In this document: positions 1 to 12,170 of the stretch, piece after piece
Layout of the letters: each line of letters begins with the position of its first letter
Numbering within the stretch: position 1 is the first letter of the stretch
NCBI GenBank assembly: GCA_914767715.1
Contig: OU612066.1
Coordinates: forward strand, 37,670,283-37,734,282
Reading direction: 5' to 3'
From: Membranipora membranacea
Taxonomy: Eukaryota; Bryozoa; Gymnolaemata; Cheilostomatida; Membraniporidae
DNA: 64,000 nucleotides
Notes under the pieces: generated by a model
Seen by the model: only the letters and a program-made list of their open reading frames with translations
Told to the model about the DNA's origin: nothing
Databases searched by the model: none
Translations under genes and position numbers: made by a program

Positions 1-22
1 ACAAAGACTACATTATACTTAC

Positions 23-1050
23 ATTTTGATGTTTAAGGCATTTACCCAACGGATATAAACCTAAACCAAATCCAAGGCAACAATCAATATTTCATAATAC
101 TTCAAACTTCGAACTCTCAAAATGTTTTGCACTTGCCCAAATTTTAGGGAGCCATGTTATCATAGATTTCTCACGATGAGTAAGTATTAGCTAGAAGTAA
201 GTTTTCCTGGTTCAGGGAAGACATAATGTTTGCTAGCACTGTTTATTGCTAGCTAAGGCTGATGGGTATAGTTACATAAGTTGTGTGTTAGCGCCATATA
301 GTATATTAAGTCTATGGTTAGCGCACACAAACCAACATTGAGGCATCTGTGAAGCTCGCCCTGAAGGGACACGATGTGGTGTGGGACCCCTACACTACAC
401 TGCTACCAGTCTTGTTGAGCAACACCATGTGTTAGCTGTAAAGGCCTAATCCTGAATCCTAAATCCTGATCTGAGTTTTCTAAATTTCTAAACAGTCAAC
501 GCTGTGAGTATTAAAGGGGTCTATGTGAGGCCTTTTATGTTAATTATATACATACTGTATGGAGGGGTTGATTTAAATTATAATGGAATGATGTCTATGA
601 ATGAAGACACAGTTGCATAGATCAGCTTATTTGTCTTCACCTAGCGCAAAAAAATAATTTTTCTTGTAACTATTTAATCCCTAATCCTTTTCCGTGGTTA
701 TCCTCGTAGGGTGGATAGGTACTGTATAAGCTATAGAGTAACAGTTTGCCCTCACCTGTTTTATCAGTAGGAGTTTTCGGGATAGCATCAATCTTGGTCC
801 TATTGTCTTAAAAGAGAAAAGTTGAATAATGTACAATAGTAGTATGATCTGTGGAAATGTCACATCCGGATAATCAACTGAGCAAGAAGATTGCAGCAGA
901 AAGTTGGACAAATTGTCAAATGACAGGTTTTCAGCTTGTGTTCCTGATTTTATTTTTACCAGTAAAGGTTGTGAGGTAAATATGTACATCTAAGATAATT
1001 CTCACCTGTAGATTCGTCTTTACCAGTTGTCCTGATATTGTCTTCTTCCA
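23..1050 (-). CDS. Possible chain of three mini-exons of a secreted/extracellular protein
   Basis: Three short stretches on the minus strand each look like an exon: an acceptor, an open frame and a GT donor. They are about 1003-1050 (16 codons, acidic, contains VEEDN and KDEST), about 768-818 (17 codons, contains NRTKIDAIPKTPTDKT) and 23-60 (contains LYPLGKCLKHQN, donor GTAAGT). The first two enter and leave in phase 1, and the third enters in phase 1, so all three join without a frame break. They lie downstream of the CUB-like exon at 1718-2120 and could be its stalk or tail. However, the phase at the CUB exon's end does not obviously match, so an exon may be missing between them. No family is recognised. 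The evidence is splice signals and phase only. Confidence 0.3.
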
Positions 1051-1230
1051 CATCTTCATGCAAAGATAAAAGAGACTGGATGTATACAAGATTCTAAGAG
1101 GCTTGTTATGCGGCTCAATAAGAACATAAAAGTCGCTAGTTTGGGAGCTAAATCACTGCCACAGGTCAATCCCATGTTACTAATTAACAAAACAATTGAA
1201 CAGAAGAACCGAGTGAGAACCCTGTCTATG

Positions 1231-1262
1231 CAGGGAGGGTGGGATGAATCCCACCCTCCCTG
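1231..1262. repeat. Perfect 15-bp inverted repeat (G-rich hairpin)
   Basis: Arms 1231-1245 (CAGGGAGGGTGGGAT) and 1248-1262 are exact reverse complements with a 2-base spacer. The same TCTATG hexamer flanks both sides. It is probably a fold-back remnant. Confidence 0.7.
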
Positions 1263-1717
1263 GTCTATGTCGTACCAGGTCAGACCTGGTCAGACTCTGA
1301 TCAAATTTTCCAGCATTTGGAGTTGCTGCCCCTCTAACCACCACCTAACAAGTAGGATGGGAGCAACTCAGAGCACTGTAAATCGGATAAAATTAGGATA
1401 GTGAAGAATATAAAGTGAAAGCCAACACTGTGAAAAACTAGTTTCTTTTCTCAAACTTCTTATGTATAATATGAGATCCATGCTAGCCTGTCTTGACAAG
1501 CTTCGTCAAGACAGATACTCTTGCATGCCTGTATACCTATAGCCTTTGATGAAAACCTTCATTCATGTAGTTTCCCCCCTCCTCTACCCACTCATTGGAC
1601 AAAGCCAGTCAAGCCAGGATTGTATGTTTCTCAAATAGGTAAAGTAGCAAAACCAGTTCTGAGCACAAAATGCATGCATATTGTTTATAAGTAATATTGA
1701 GGTGCCGCTGTTACTTA

Positions 1718-2503
1718 CACTATGTGGAGATTAGAAGTCTGAATCGATGTGCTGGATCGGCGGCTCCCTTAGCCTCATATCTGAGCTGTATGGTGTGGGG
1801 TGATGGTTGGGATGGGAATGTAGCCATTGTGTATGGATCGTCATCGTCAGGTAAGTATGAATTTCCATAGCTATACTTGTCCCCTATATACAGATGGTTT
1901 GCATCATTGCCTCGTAGATCATGTTCATACGAATCTGCAATCGGTATGTCACCCGTTTTATAACTCAGTGCAGATATTGTTAGTTTGTAATCACTTGGTA
2001 CAATTAGATCAAGATAGGAAGTGGTTCCTGCTGTAACTTGTGAAGGATATCCAGGGCTGTCAACAACAGTTATCCCTCCACCTGTCACATTGTATATGGT
2101 CCCTTCTCTACCCAGCTCCACTATATAAAATGGATATTTAGTTTGATCAACTTGCTGTAATATCGGCGTTAAAAAAACACTGAGGATATATCCTCATATG
2201 ATAATAGGGCAACATACATTGGCTACATTAGACACTGCCAGTACCATTAAGTTAAGAGAACATCCGAAAGTACACATCATTGACCATCCATTTTACATTC
2301 TATACACTAAATCCATCCATTTTTCTAAAAATGAATCAATCATCATTCAAATGCTCATATATTATAATACATATATAATATCGTTAACAGCCGCAACAAG
2401 AACTCTTATCTACGGGAACATCTGAACACCAGATACCAGATATGGTGCTCACAACCAACGCTATACTAAGCCTCACTATCATATCACAGACTTTGATATC
2501 CAT
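1718..2503 (-). CDS. Small secreted CUB-like domain protein (two exons seen)
   Basis: Exon 1 (about 2414-2503) starts with an ATG and encodes a signal-peptide-like N terminus: MDIKVCDMIVRL, then a hydrophobic run to about residue 25. Exon 2 (about 1718-2120) encodes about 133 residues. It carries CUB-fold hallmarks: DSPGYPS near the start, a hydrophobic LDLIVPSDYKLTISAL strand, an HLYIGD segment where CUB domains have YDYLEIYDG, and HTIQLRYEAKG followed by RFRLL where they have the FxS..GFxA ending. The usual CUB disulphide cysteines are absent. The exact join is ambiguous: donor CCC/GTAGAT with acceptor TGGAG/CTG keeps frame. The frame reaches TAG two bases before a GTAAGT donor, so this is either the last coding exon or a donor used slightly earlier. 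CUB domains are extracellular adhesion/binding modules; the ligand is unknown. Confidence 0.5.
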
Positions 2504-3756
2504 CTGTCCTGCCTTTTGCTGAAAGATAATAAAAATCAATCAGACAACAGCCAAGCGTAACAACAATTATGATATGCCAAATCTCTGAACCACTTCTACA
2601 CCAGGTTCCTACTGACACTTACTTGAGATTACCAGAAAGAGGTAAAAAGGCGTTCATGGAGTCAATGCAGAGCGAGATATACCTAAAGATCACACATGTT
2701 GACACCCATAGTACAATAGGACAAGAGTTCAATATGCACCTTTCAATGTTTAATGTCTGTTAAATCTTCCATGTCTAGTATCAACCACAAAATGCAGAAA
2801 TGTGAGACCCAGAGCCATTTCCATTCCACCTCCGTCTAGTCAAGTCATCAAAGTCTCATCATACCCAAGCTAGAGCAGACCCAAGTACTCTAATTCTTCC
2901 ACAAAATAACTTGAATCATCGTATGGAGAGCTGAGTCTTAGATGTAATGAAGAATATACTAGTTGTTTTCTTAGTATTTCCAATATGAAATGACCTCTGC
3001 AGCTTACCCTGTTACTCCCCTACAATGATGTATGCATATCAAGTGGAAGGCTGATTGGCATACGGAAGTGAACCCTGAAACAGTTCAACAAATGGAGCGA
3101 GCTAGAATCAAATGAAATCTGAATCCGACTTAAGCTCATTGATGTAATGTAACTATATCAATGAATCTAAGCCGAATGAAGATAAAAAGTGTTGGCCAGG
3201 AATTAACTAGCCTGTGTACCAATATGCCATCATATCAACTACAGATTACTACACACATCGTGATTTGGAGCTTGGGTTCACAGGTTAAAGGTTGTAAAAT
3301 GCACAATTGGAAAATGGAAAATCAAGCCCATGGGAAAACCCACATCCCACCCAATAGAGTCATACTCAAATAATATTGATTTGACAAAAAATATTAGAGC
3401 TATCCTCCCAATTGACATGGATATACAACTATGAACTCAATACTGTTACTTGCAATTGACAAACCATATTGGTCTCAAATACAATCTACCATCATTGCGA
3501 TTTGTGAGACACCAATCAGGAATGTTTTTATCCGAAGGGATACTGAGAATTAATGGTTTCACTAGAAAACCTTACCTTATATCAGCGAGTACAAGGCAAT
3601 TCCATGTCCAGAAATGGTCCCCAAGAATGAGACAAAAACCCAAGACATCTGTCGCACATTAGCCTGGCAATGAAGGCCAGGTGCATTAAAATAACCAGTT
3701 GTGCTGACTCACCTCCTCCACAATGGGCTGGTTTTTTTTCTGATGGAACTATTCAC

Positions 3757-3919
3757 CAGCCTACTGTTCCCTTATACTCTGGGATTTTTTGGACTAGGAT
3801 GTAATTTCCCCATTCTAGGCTCATATATTCATCAACATTGCTAGTTCTCATAATAATATTCCAGAGATTATTTGTGTTCCACCACCATATATTAGGACCA
3901 TATAACAAGATAGTTCCTT
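3757..3919 (-). CDS. Possible orphan internal exon
   Basis: A 163-base open stretch has a good acceptor (CTGCCTCCACAG) and a donor (GTGAATAG). It encodes about 54 residues including LLYGPNIWWWNTNNLW and YMSLEWGNYILVQKIPEYKG. The aromatic-rich, strand-like pattern suggests an extracellular beta domain, but no family is recognised. It enters in phase 1 and leaves in phase 2. The neighbouring CUB exons do not need it, so it could be an upstream exon of another transcript or chance. The rest of 2504-5364 shows no other supportable gene. Confidence 0.2.
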
Positions 3920-4109
3920 CTGTGGAGGCAGAGTGCTTTTGCAAAAGTCAGGAATTGAGGCTTGATTAACTGATTTTTAGGTATTCCTCCACATTCACTG
4001 AAGGAACTAACTTGTTTGATGTGACCATGTTATGTAACCTTGATAGTTAACAAGTAAACCAACATGTTGGCCTCCTGTTCTTTCTCACTAACTATAGGCC
4101 TGTGCTCAT

Positions 4110-4292
4110 AGGGTGGAGAGGGTGTAGAGGGTGGAGAGGGTGTAGTATGTGGAGAGGGTGTAGTATGTGGAGAGGGTGGAGAGGTGGAGAGGGTGTAGTA
4201 TGTGGAGAGGGTGGAGAGGGTGTAGTATGTGGAGAGGGTGGAGAGGGTGTAGTATGTGGAGAGGGTGGAGAGGTGGAGAGGGTGTAGTATGT
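4110..4292. repeat. GTGGAGAGGGTG-type purine-rich minisatellite
   Basis: Alternating GTGGAGAGGGTG and GTAGTAT blocks are repeated in irregular order for about 180 bases, strongly G/A on the plus strand. The apparent open frames on both strands (GEGGEG and TPSPPSPH patterns) are by-products of the repeat, not genes. Confidence 0.85.
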
Positions 4293-5364
4293 GGCAACTT
4301 TACTGTTATTTACATACAATGAGAAACATAGTTTTGTCTTCAAAAGTTGCGATGTAGCAATTTATTCAGGATTTGGGCTGAACTATCCCAGATTGACCAA
4401 GGTTTATCTACAAACGATGCCCCTAACAGTAATAGAGCTCTAGTGGTGTGAAGTGTCAACTTATCATAGAGACAGGTCAGCATTATGGATTTGAAACAAG
4501 CGGTTGGCTTCAAGAGCCACAATTTTAAGACTAAGGTAATGGTCAGGCGAAAGAATCTAAATATATCACCCACACTGCCAATACATTTCTAGGTCAGTTA
4601 AGTAATACATGATAGTGTACAAAATTTATGTATATATATATAATATGTATATATTCATTTAGTCATTATGAATGATAACAATGTTATACTTTACAAAGCA
4701 GCAAAATGAACATCATTCTGAAGCACCATTTCGTTATGTCGAATAAAATGATACCCATTTATACATCATTAAGATTAAGAAAATATACCAGAACTTGCGG
4801 CTCCAACCTTGACTAATAAAATAAAACAAAAAATATAAATTGAAACAGATGCACAAACATTGACTTGCTATATAGCTTTATAAGAAAACTGTAGACTGTA
4901 AATAGAAAATAAAATATAAGTTTTCATTTTTTCAAATATCAGTTTTTCAATCATATTATATCTGAGTAAACATACAAGAAACTGACAAAAATAAATGTGG
5001 TAAAGAGTTGACTCATGAGTCTAAATAACGATCATTTCTCAATCAGGACTGTCATGTTTGCTTTTTTTCTGATGAGCAGTTTTTGTATCATCGTCCCAGT
5101 GTTTCTCAGTGCTATCCCAAGCAGTGCATGACCTTATATTACGGAGGCTAACTAGGCCATCTCCAACTAGATGAGATGAGAATAACCCAAAAGAAGAAAG
5201 ATTTTGCTGGATCGGTTCCAAGTAAATTCATCACATAATGATTCCCCCCCCTGTTGCAAGGCTTACTAAAATTTCCACTAAAAATGTTTCATGAAATCAA
5301 CTCACAAGTATTTTAAACAGATTTCAGTTTTATGGATAGCATTCATCCCCGGAATATTTCAAGG

Positions 5365-8300
5365 TTATAGTGTAGAACTATTCTGATCATTGTTAACCAT
5401 CTCTAGTATGATTGACTCAGGTGGAGTATGTATACTAGCTGAGTGACTAGTACTCTGACTACTAGCTGAGTGACTAGTGCCCTGACTAGGCCTGCCAACC
5501 ATCACAGCAGGGACCTGACTCAGCTCTGGCTGTAAAGCATAATCTCGCTCCAGACGATGAGCAGACAACTCTAAATTAGCTTCCGATGTGCTGAATGAGT
5601 GATTGACAAAACCAGTGTGAGGCTCAGTAGGAGTAGTGCCCTCGTGAAACTGTTCAGACTCTACTAATCCAGCTGTAGACGACACACTGAATCTGTTAGG
5701 AATTGTCACGCATTGATCATCAGTAGAAGCGATAAAACTGGAGTTGTTAAGAATTGTAGGTCTTTCAGCTTGATTTCTTAGACGATAAGTAGGAGGATTA
5801 GATTCGGGGAATGTTCCATCTCGAGGGAATATAATGTGTATACCAGGTCTCTCGATGGTTGTATGAGATTTGTATGATGGTGGGGGTGATCTCGGTTCAT
5901 ACGGTACCGGTTCTATTTGTCTGATTTCATTTCTCTGATCTTGCATTGCAGCAGCATAGGATGGCGGTGGTCTGCGGTGACGGAACTCCGGGTATAGGGT
6001 TCCTGAAAACAAAGATAACGTCACTCATTCATAATTCATATGATTTCACAGGATAAGAAAATTTGGTATGGTCAAAACCATAATAATAAAATGAGGATCA
6101 CATTATAGCAGGGAGTTATCTCACTGGTTTTGAGGATAAATCTCAGGAGTTGGCCATTTCAGGAAGTTGTTGCTGATGTGCAGACAACTCTGATATGCTT
6201 GATATTTTTTGATTTATTGAAGCACCATATTTATTGCAATAAATTTTGAGATGTAAAGTAAGCAGAGCGCAACTAACAACTTATTATAGATGTAGGGAAA
6301 ATGCAAGTATGATGACTTTTTGCTTGGAGAATTTTTCTGATGATGCTACCTTCCTAACCCTAACAAGATAGACTGCACTTGCAGTAACACTAGAAAGGTA
6401 TTCACTACTGCACAGGACATGCGTGAATATAATTGAATATTATGTACTTTGATGACAATGTTATGCTTGGCAGTTACTATTTGCTATGTAATCGAGTGCA
6501 CAAATTTTTCCATGTGCCAGCATATCGATTTGTTGCTAAATACCTGGACATATTGGCAAACTCATACAATAAACTAACATGACTTGCTCGAAGACCTTGT
6601 GACCCTTATTACAAGAAACATGAAAGATTCATAAAGCTGCTATGGTATCACAGAGTAAGGATATCCTCACTCTGTGATGGTGTTGAATTGAGACGAGGAT
6701 GGCTATCTCAGAGACTTAGGGTGAAGCTACTACATCCTTAAAATGCCATGGAGAGTCAGTCATGGGTAAAAGTTGTCTCTCATTAATCATACAAATTGCC
6801 TCATTGTAATATTTAATGACCCTCCAGATTCTCAACAACAAACCTGCTGAATACATAATATAGCTGGAGACTGGGCTGGTAAAAAATTATATAGTGAAGC
6901 AAAGCCCGGTATATTTAACAGTGTTGATGCTGTTCTTTTTTATTAATAGTGGATTATTATAGGTTTCTCAGTTTACCAGATAAATTTATTCTGATTTTTA
7001 TTCGTACCACATTCTATTGCTGATAGAGAACATTACCAAAAGACCTTAGTTTGAGGTTAGTTTATAGCAGCTGCCTGCATTAAGTAAATGTGGAAATTTG
7101 TAGCAGAGAGAGAGTCAAACTAGCAGAGAGAGAGTCAAACTACTTTGCTTCAATGAAGCCTAATGAATATCCTAAATAATAGGCTTTCAATGAGAGCCAG
7201 TAGTGGAAACGGGAAATTTGTTGAATGTTGAAGTCAAAGCGTTAACATGTTGCGTTTGTTGCAGTGTGCGACCACCGATTTAATTCAACTTGGAGGGTGT
7301 TGCTAGTAAAATGCTGATCAATCTAGAGGGTGCAGTGTTACTTTACATTTTAATGACATTTGATAGAGTTTTTGTTTAAATAACCAGTGCATGACCTGTC
7401 TTTGCACACAAACTGATTGTGAAATGGGCTGCAGTTTTGTAATTGCCTGGCAATTTAATTCACCTGTAATTCAACCCTTTCAAACAGTATGACTTGTTAG
7501 TTTACAATCTATGAACATTTTAATGTCCTCCCATACTTAGTGCGTTGCCCCCAGTAGGCCTATCAGCGTCATGGTGAGAAGTGTCAGGTATCTTTACAGG
7601 AGGTTTGTTAACAGAGTGTGCCAGTGTGTAAAATAACAGGATCACCACCATCTTTAAGCCTTACTAGCTAGCTTTCAACCCTCTTCTCCGCTGGGGCCGT
7701 CAGTGGGGGAGGGGGGGGGGAGGGGGGGCAACAGGCAAGAATCTGGGGGGCTCACACTAGCCTTCTACCGATTGCTAAAACAACCATGTGTTTTGTCTAT
7801 GTCTATGTCTATGTTACCCCTGAGATATTGTGTATAATGTTCACTGCAGATACAATTTCCATGTCCCCTTCATCCTCCCTCCTAATACAAACTAGTCACA
7901 TAAACCTAGTTATTCCTTGGTCCTGGACGTTAAAGTTATATATCAAGTAATAATCACAGCCATTTGTAATAATAACTTCTGATGTAGTTGCTGACAGCAA
8001 TTTGATGATGATTTATATGGCAGCTGTCACTATGTTTAAAAAGATAGCTCATAAAGAGAGCTAGACATGCCACTGACTGCCAGTTACAATAATGTGTGGC
8101 CTAATTCTACTTCTCTTATATTATACAATGATATAAACAGACTGTTGAGCTCATGTCATAACGATCCTTTTTATACCTCGGCCTGTATGTGGAGACCACC
8201 AGAGACCACCTCCGATAGATTGTAGTTGATACATTTAGGCTTTCTATATTCTGATGTTATTTCATGATAATAACACAATATATGTGTTGCTCAACATGTA

Positions 8301-11300
8301 TAATGTTTTCCTGTGCTGTTATCACTGCTACTAAATATCTTATCTGACCACTCATACATGGGCTGGTCGTACTATACTTATTAGGAAAAACATGTGTGCT
8401 CACCACAGACTTAATATACTATATAAAGTCTATGGTGCTGACACCCAAAGTTTGCCTTACCTCCGAGCCAGTAGAGTCGTTCTCGGCGTCGCCGACCTCT
8501 CCGGCTTATAGTAGAGTAAGCTCCTAATCCAAACAGCATATGACAAGGTTCATGGTCTGCAGGCGTGCACTTCCATCCAACCAAAACCATCGCCAACAGA
8601 ATCAGTCCCAGCCCTACAATCAAGCAGGTGATCATTCTGATAACTGATGAATACTTGTGTAGCAGAACAACTGTGACAGTTCATAATAATTATTACTGCT
8701 TGGCCGGAAAAGTGAGGGTACCAACAATATAAGCTGTGACTTACATGTGACTTACATGTTGGTAATATTGTGATTGTTACAGCTTGATTAATTACATATG
8801 ACAACATGGCTTTAATACTAGATGACCAACTCTAAATTGCCAATATGGGACATGAAAGTACGCTGAACATTTTCACATATCACAATCTTTGGAAAAAGTA
8901 ATTATTGTGAACAAGCAAAACTAAAACAATAGTGTAAAGTACGTAAAGTAAAGTCAAAGACTCAATTTCCAGGTGAAGGCATTGTTTTTCACATTCTTGA
9001 TATATATTGTGACTAGCCCTCCCGAGGCCATCAGTGGATCTCTAGTCTAGCCCACTTCTATTACCTAAACTCCCACCTGGGCCAGGGGCAGAGCAACTCC
9101 TCAGGTAGAACGGGGATTCAATTACTGACAAAGCTATAAAATACAGACATGGCCAGACAATTACTCAGGAGTCTGGACTGCATCATCCTTGATTTCTAGT
9201 CTGTTATAGTTTTATTTTTGACCACGACACACCCTATCTGATCCACCACAAAATGGCCAGTCATGTGAGGATTCTAGTTCTTTTCAGACAGTTATATTCA
9301 TGTTACTCAAGAATTATTAATATCAAGATGAGAGAACTCATAAGGGATCACTGTGGGGACCGGCTGTGGAGGCTGCACTGTGTCCGGTTCATATGTGGAA
9401 GTCATTACTGATAGATCACTGGGCATGGATACAGAGTGGTAACTTGGGAGGATCCGAGGAATTAATAATTATCATAGACGCAGTCTGTAATATAAGATAG
9501 CAATCTATCATGTCAAAACTGGCAATTAACCACCGCATAATGATTTGCATTATTGCCCTGGTCGGTAACCTTCAGTGTATTCATTTAGTGAACTTGTCAA
9601 AGTTTACTTTCAAAACCTACAGTGTGCGTTGTTAGTTAATCTTTAATTCAGAATATGGCAGACTCCGTGCATATGTCCGAGGGCAGTTTAGCAGCCATGT
9701 CACAGAGTGACCAATTACTGCCCAGGCCATCTGAGCTTTCAGACCACCCAGGGCGGATATTTCTTCCTGGTAATGTTACGCATGAGGAAGAATTACAGGA
9801 ACCTTATCAGTGGAAGTGATTAAATAGTCTTATCACCACATTGGCAAGCAATAACAGATTATTGGAGTCTTGCAGGCCTAATTTCAACAAGGTGAAGATA
9901 ACCATTCACAAAAATTTGAGGGAAGAGATGAGAAGAGGCTCTGTTGCATTTAAAAGTTAACATTGATGGCTGAAAGAAACAGTTGAATAAAGCATAAAAT
10001 GTCAAAAAAGGCCAAGACAAGATCAAAATTCAGTAGCCTTTAGTGAAAAGCTGGTTTTTAGAGTCTGGAGTTTTGCTCTAGATCGAGAGGTTTGTCTGCA
10101 ACACATCGGCCTAACAAGGGTTCTCTAATTCATACTGAAAAATACTTCAACCTTTCAGGGGGCAATAAAACGATAAAACAGTTGCACAAGTTTGATGAGG
10201 TGAGAGATTGGTATGAGGGTATGATCTGGGACTTCTGATCAAGTAGGTGTAAGTGGCTCTACATAATAATGGTAATAGAAAGTATATTCAGATGGTACCC
10301 TTATTTCCATCAAAAATGACGTCTTTTGAAATGAAATAATCACAATTAAATTCATCAGCCTGGTTGGTTATTTTTTTAAGACAAAAGTTATAAAAATGCT
10401 TTAGCCACAGGCATCGTATTGTCGCAAATTCAGCTGGCTGGCTACAGTTTTATGTTGATATTTCGAATGAATCTCCATTTTGTGACCATTTTAGGGATGG
10501 AGGCACAGAGAGGTGATTTTATTTGTGAAGTCAAGACCTTATATCTATGTTATGTTATGGAAATTTTTGAATTCTATCTTTGAGAACTAAAAAGAAAGCC
10601 TTTATTATTTATTATTTTCTCTCTCCAAGGGGGCTTTTTATCTCGATGTAAACATCTTTGGACAAAGAGTATAAATTAAACAAACAAACAAACAAACAAA
10701 CAAACAAACAAACTTCATACACGGCCGCCGATAGATTTCAGGCTGAAACCACTAAGATTTATGTACCCCATTATCATTACATAAATTAGAAAGTGTCAGA
10801 TGATTGAACGTCAGTATATCCTCATGTGTTGTAATTATTCATTGATTCTCAAATTTGAAAAAAGTGATAATCCAAGTTTACTCTAGAGCATAAAAAAACT
10901 TACCAACAAACATGAGCGACAGCGTGAAGAAGCTGTTTCCTGGAGTCTTTTTAAGCACACCAAGAATGATCCCAAGCAGAACGCAGATGATTCCGAATGA
11001 TGCAAAGAACACCAGCACCTTTTTAAACTGCAGACACAGTGACAGGCATATCTTACATGCCAGAGAGCTGCAGCAGGGCTTGATGTATTGGTCATCCTCG
11101 ATCACCTGTGGATGGTGTCGCTGTGACCGGTGTCGGTGGTGATGACGGGATCGTCGCCTGCGACGTCTCCTGTCCCGGTGACGGCGCTCTCTCCTGGTGG
11201 TTCGTACAGGAGGGATATAAAAGGGCTCTGGTGTAGGCAAACACTCCATAGCGTGTCGATCACTGTGATAAGATTGGTCATGTAACATAGAGCGATCGGG

Positions 11301-12170
11301 TGCAGGTGGTTGGCTTTGTTCGCTGCGAGCCATCATCGCTGATGGGTAGTGTAGGGAAGACTCAGTGAGCCTGGGTAGCTCCGTAATGGTGTAGCCTGAT
11401 ACGGCATCAGGAACAGGCAGAGGGGGATAATTATCACCAGCATTGGACAAGGGAAAAGAATTGTAGTTGACAGAATGAGTTAAATTGATTTGACTGTTTG
11501 TGCGCTCATTGATTTCTAGTTGAGTGTCATAAGGTTGAGTCCCATGATGCTGTCTCAGATCGAAGTAGAACACATCCTCGTTCTGAGCATTGTTGTTATA
11601 CATGCCCTGTCTGTCTATATTGGCATTCATATCCACATGTACTTGATGATTACATGATTGCCTAGTTAGGTCTATTACATCACCAGGGACAGCTCTTTGT
11701 TGATTTGTACATTGTTCATTATGAATACTAATACAGCTCCCTGGTGATGCAGCATTTGTGTTATCCATTGCATTGCTCCCCCTAGATGAAGCTAATTGAG
11801 TTGAATGATTTTCACTACTAGCTAATCTGACTGGATAAAAAGAATGACTATTGGTATGACCTGCTTGAATAGGCTGAGGTCCTACAGCAGCTGCCCCAAG
11901 CTCAGGGTCATAATACGAGACGTTGTGACTAGCCTGTGAGTCAGGGGATGCTGCTGCTGAGTTGTCTTCAGGATTAGGATAATCAGGGCTCAATGCAGAG
12001 TGACGCGGTAATCTGGAGGTCATGTGGTTACTGGGCCTGTTTGTATCTGGATTTCTTCTGCTGTTACTTTGTGAGTTAGGTAGTGCATAATCTCTAGCAG
12101 GTACAGCGTCACGACTTCTCCGATTCACTCTCCCGGAGACGACCCTTCGGTTTGCTCGATCTCTCGCCAT
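5365..12170 (-). CDS. Two-TM membrane protein with three PPxY motifs (three exons, 685 aa)
   Basis: Exons 10904-12170, 8461-8613 and 5365-6002 join in phase 1 at both introns, giving 2058 bases (685 residues plus stop). The ATG at 12170 has a good context (A at -3, G at +4). Residues 1 to about 350 are hydrophilic and Ser/Asn-rich, followed by an Arg/His cluster (about 335-360) and a Cys-rich patch (CCSSLACKICLSLC) that could be palmitoylated. TM1 is about 385-406 and TM2 about 414-436, with a short loop KKTPGNSFFT. Exon 2 adds a WKC...C segment and a second Arg cluster. Exon 3 encodes the tail, with PPPSY at 485-489, PPPSY at 513-517 and PPTY at 543-546. PPxY motifs bind WW domains, for example of NEDD4-type ubiquitin ligases or YAP. 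The two-TM plus PY-tail design recalls TMEM51-like adaptors, but the long N-terminal region does not, so I assign no symbol. Confidence 0.8.
6647..6678. repeat. 32-bp near-perfect palindrome
   Basis: ATCACAGAGT and ACTCTGTGAT arms surround AAGGATATCCTC, with a single mismatched pair. It lies in intron 2 of the PPxY gene and is probably the tip of a fold-back element. The rest of this intron (6003-8460) shows simple repeats, including a poly-G tract near 7703-7730, and no gene. Confidence 0.65.
9655..9819 (+). CDS. Possible 54-aa small ORF antisense in intron 1 of the PPxY gene
   Basis: The ATG at 9655 opens a 54-codon frame ending in TGA. It begins MADSVHMSEGSLAAMSQSDQ and continues with an acidic/proline mix. 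The composition is protein-like, and a GTAATG donor-like site after LPG could make it a first exon. An AATAAA occurs at about 9985. There is no recognised family and no support beyond the open frame. The rest of this intron (8614-10903) shows no gene. Confidence 0.2.
   Translation: MADSVHMSEGSLAAMSQSDQLLPRPSELSDHPGRIFLPGNVTHEEELQEPYQWK
10677..10712. repeat. (CAAA)n microsatellite
   Basis: About eight to nine tandem CAAA units lie in intron 1 of the PPxY gene. Confidence 0.9.

Noticed and set aside
4092-4343. Proline/histidine- and glycine-rich frames on both strands
   Set aside because: By-products of the GTGGAGAGGGTG minisatellite; simultaneous open frames on both strands signal repeat, not gene.
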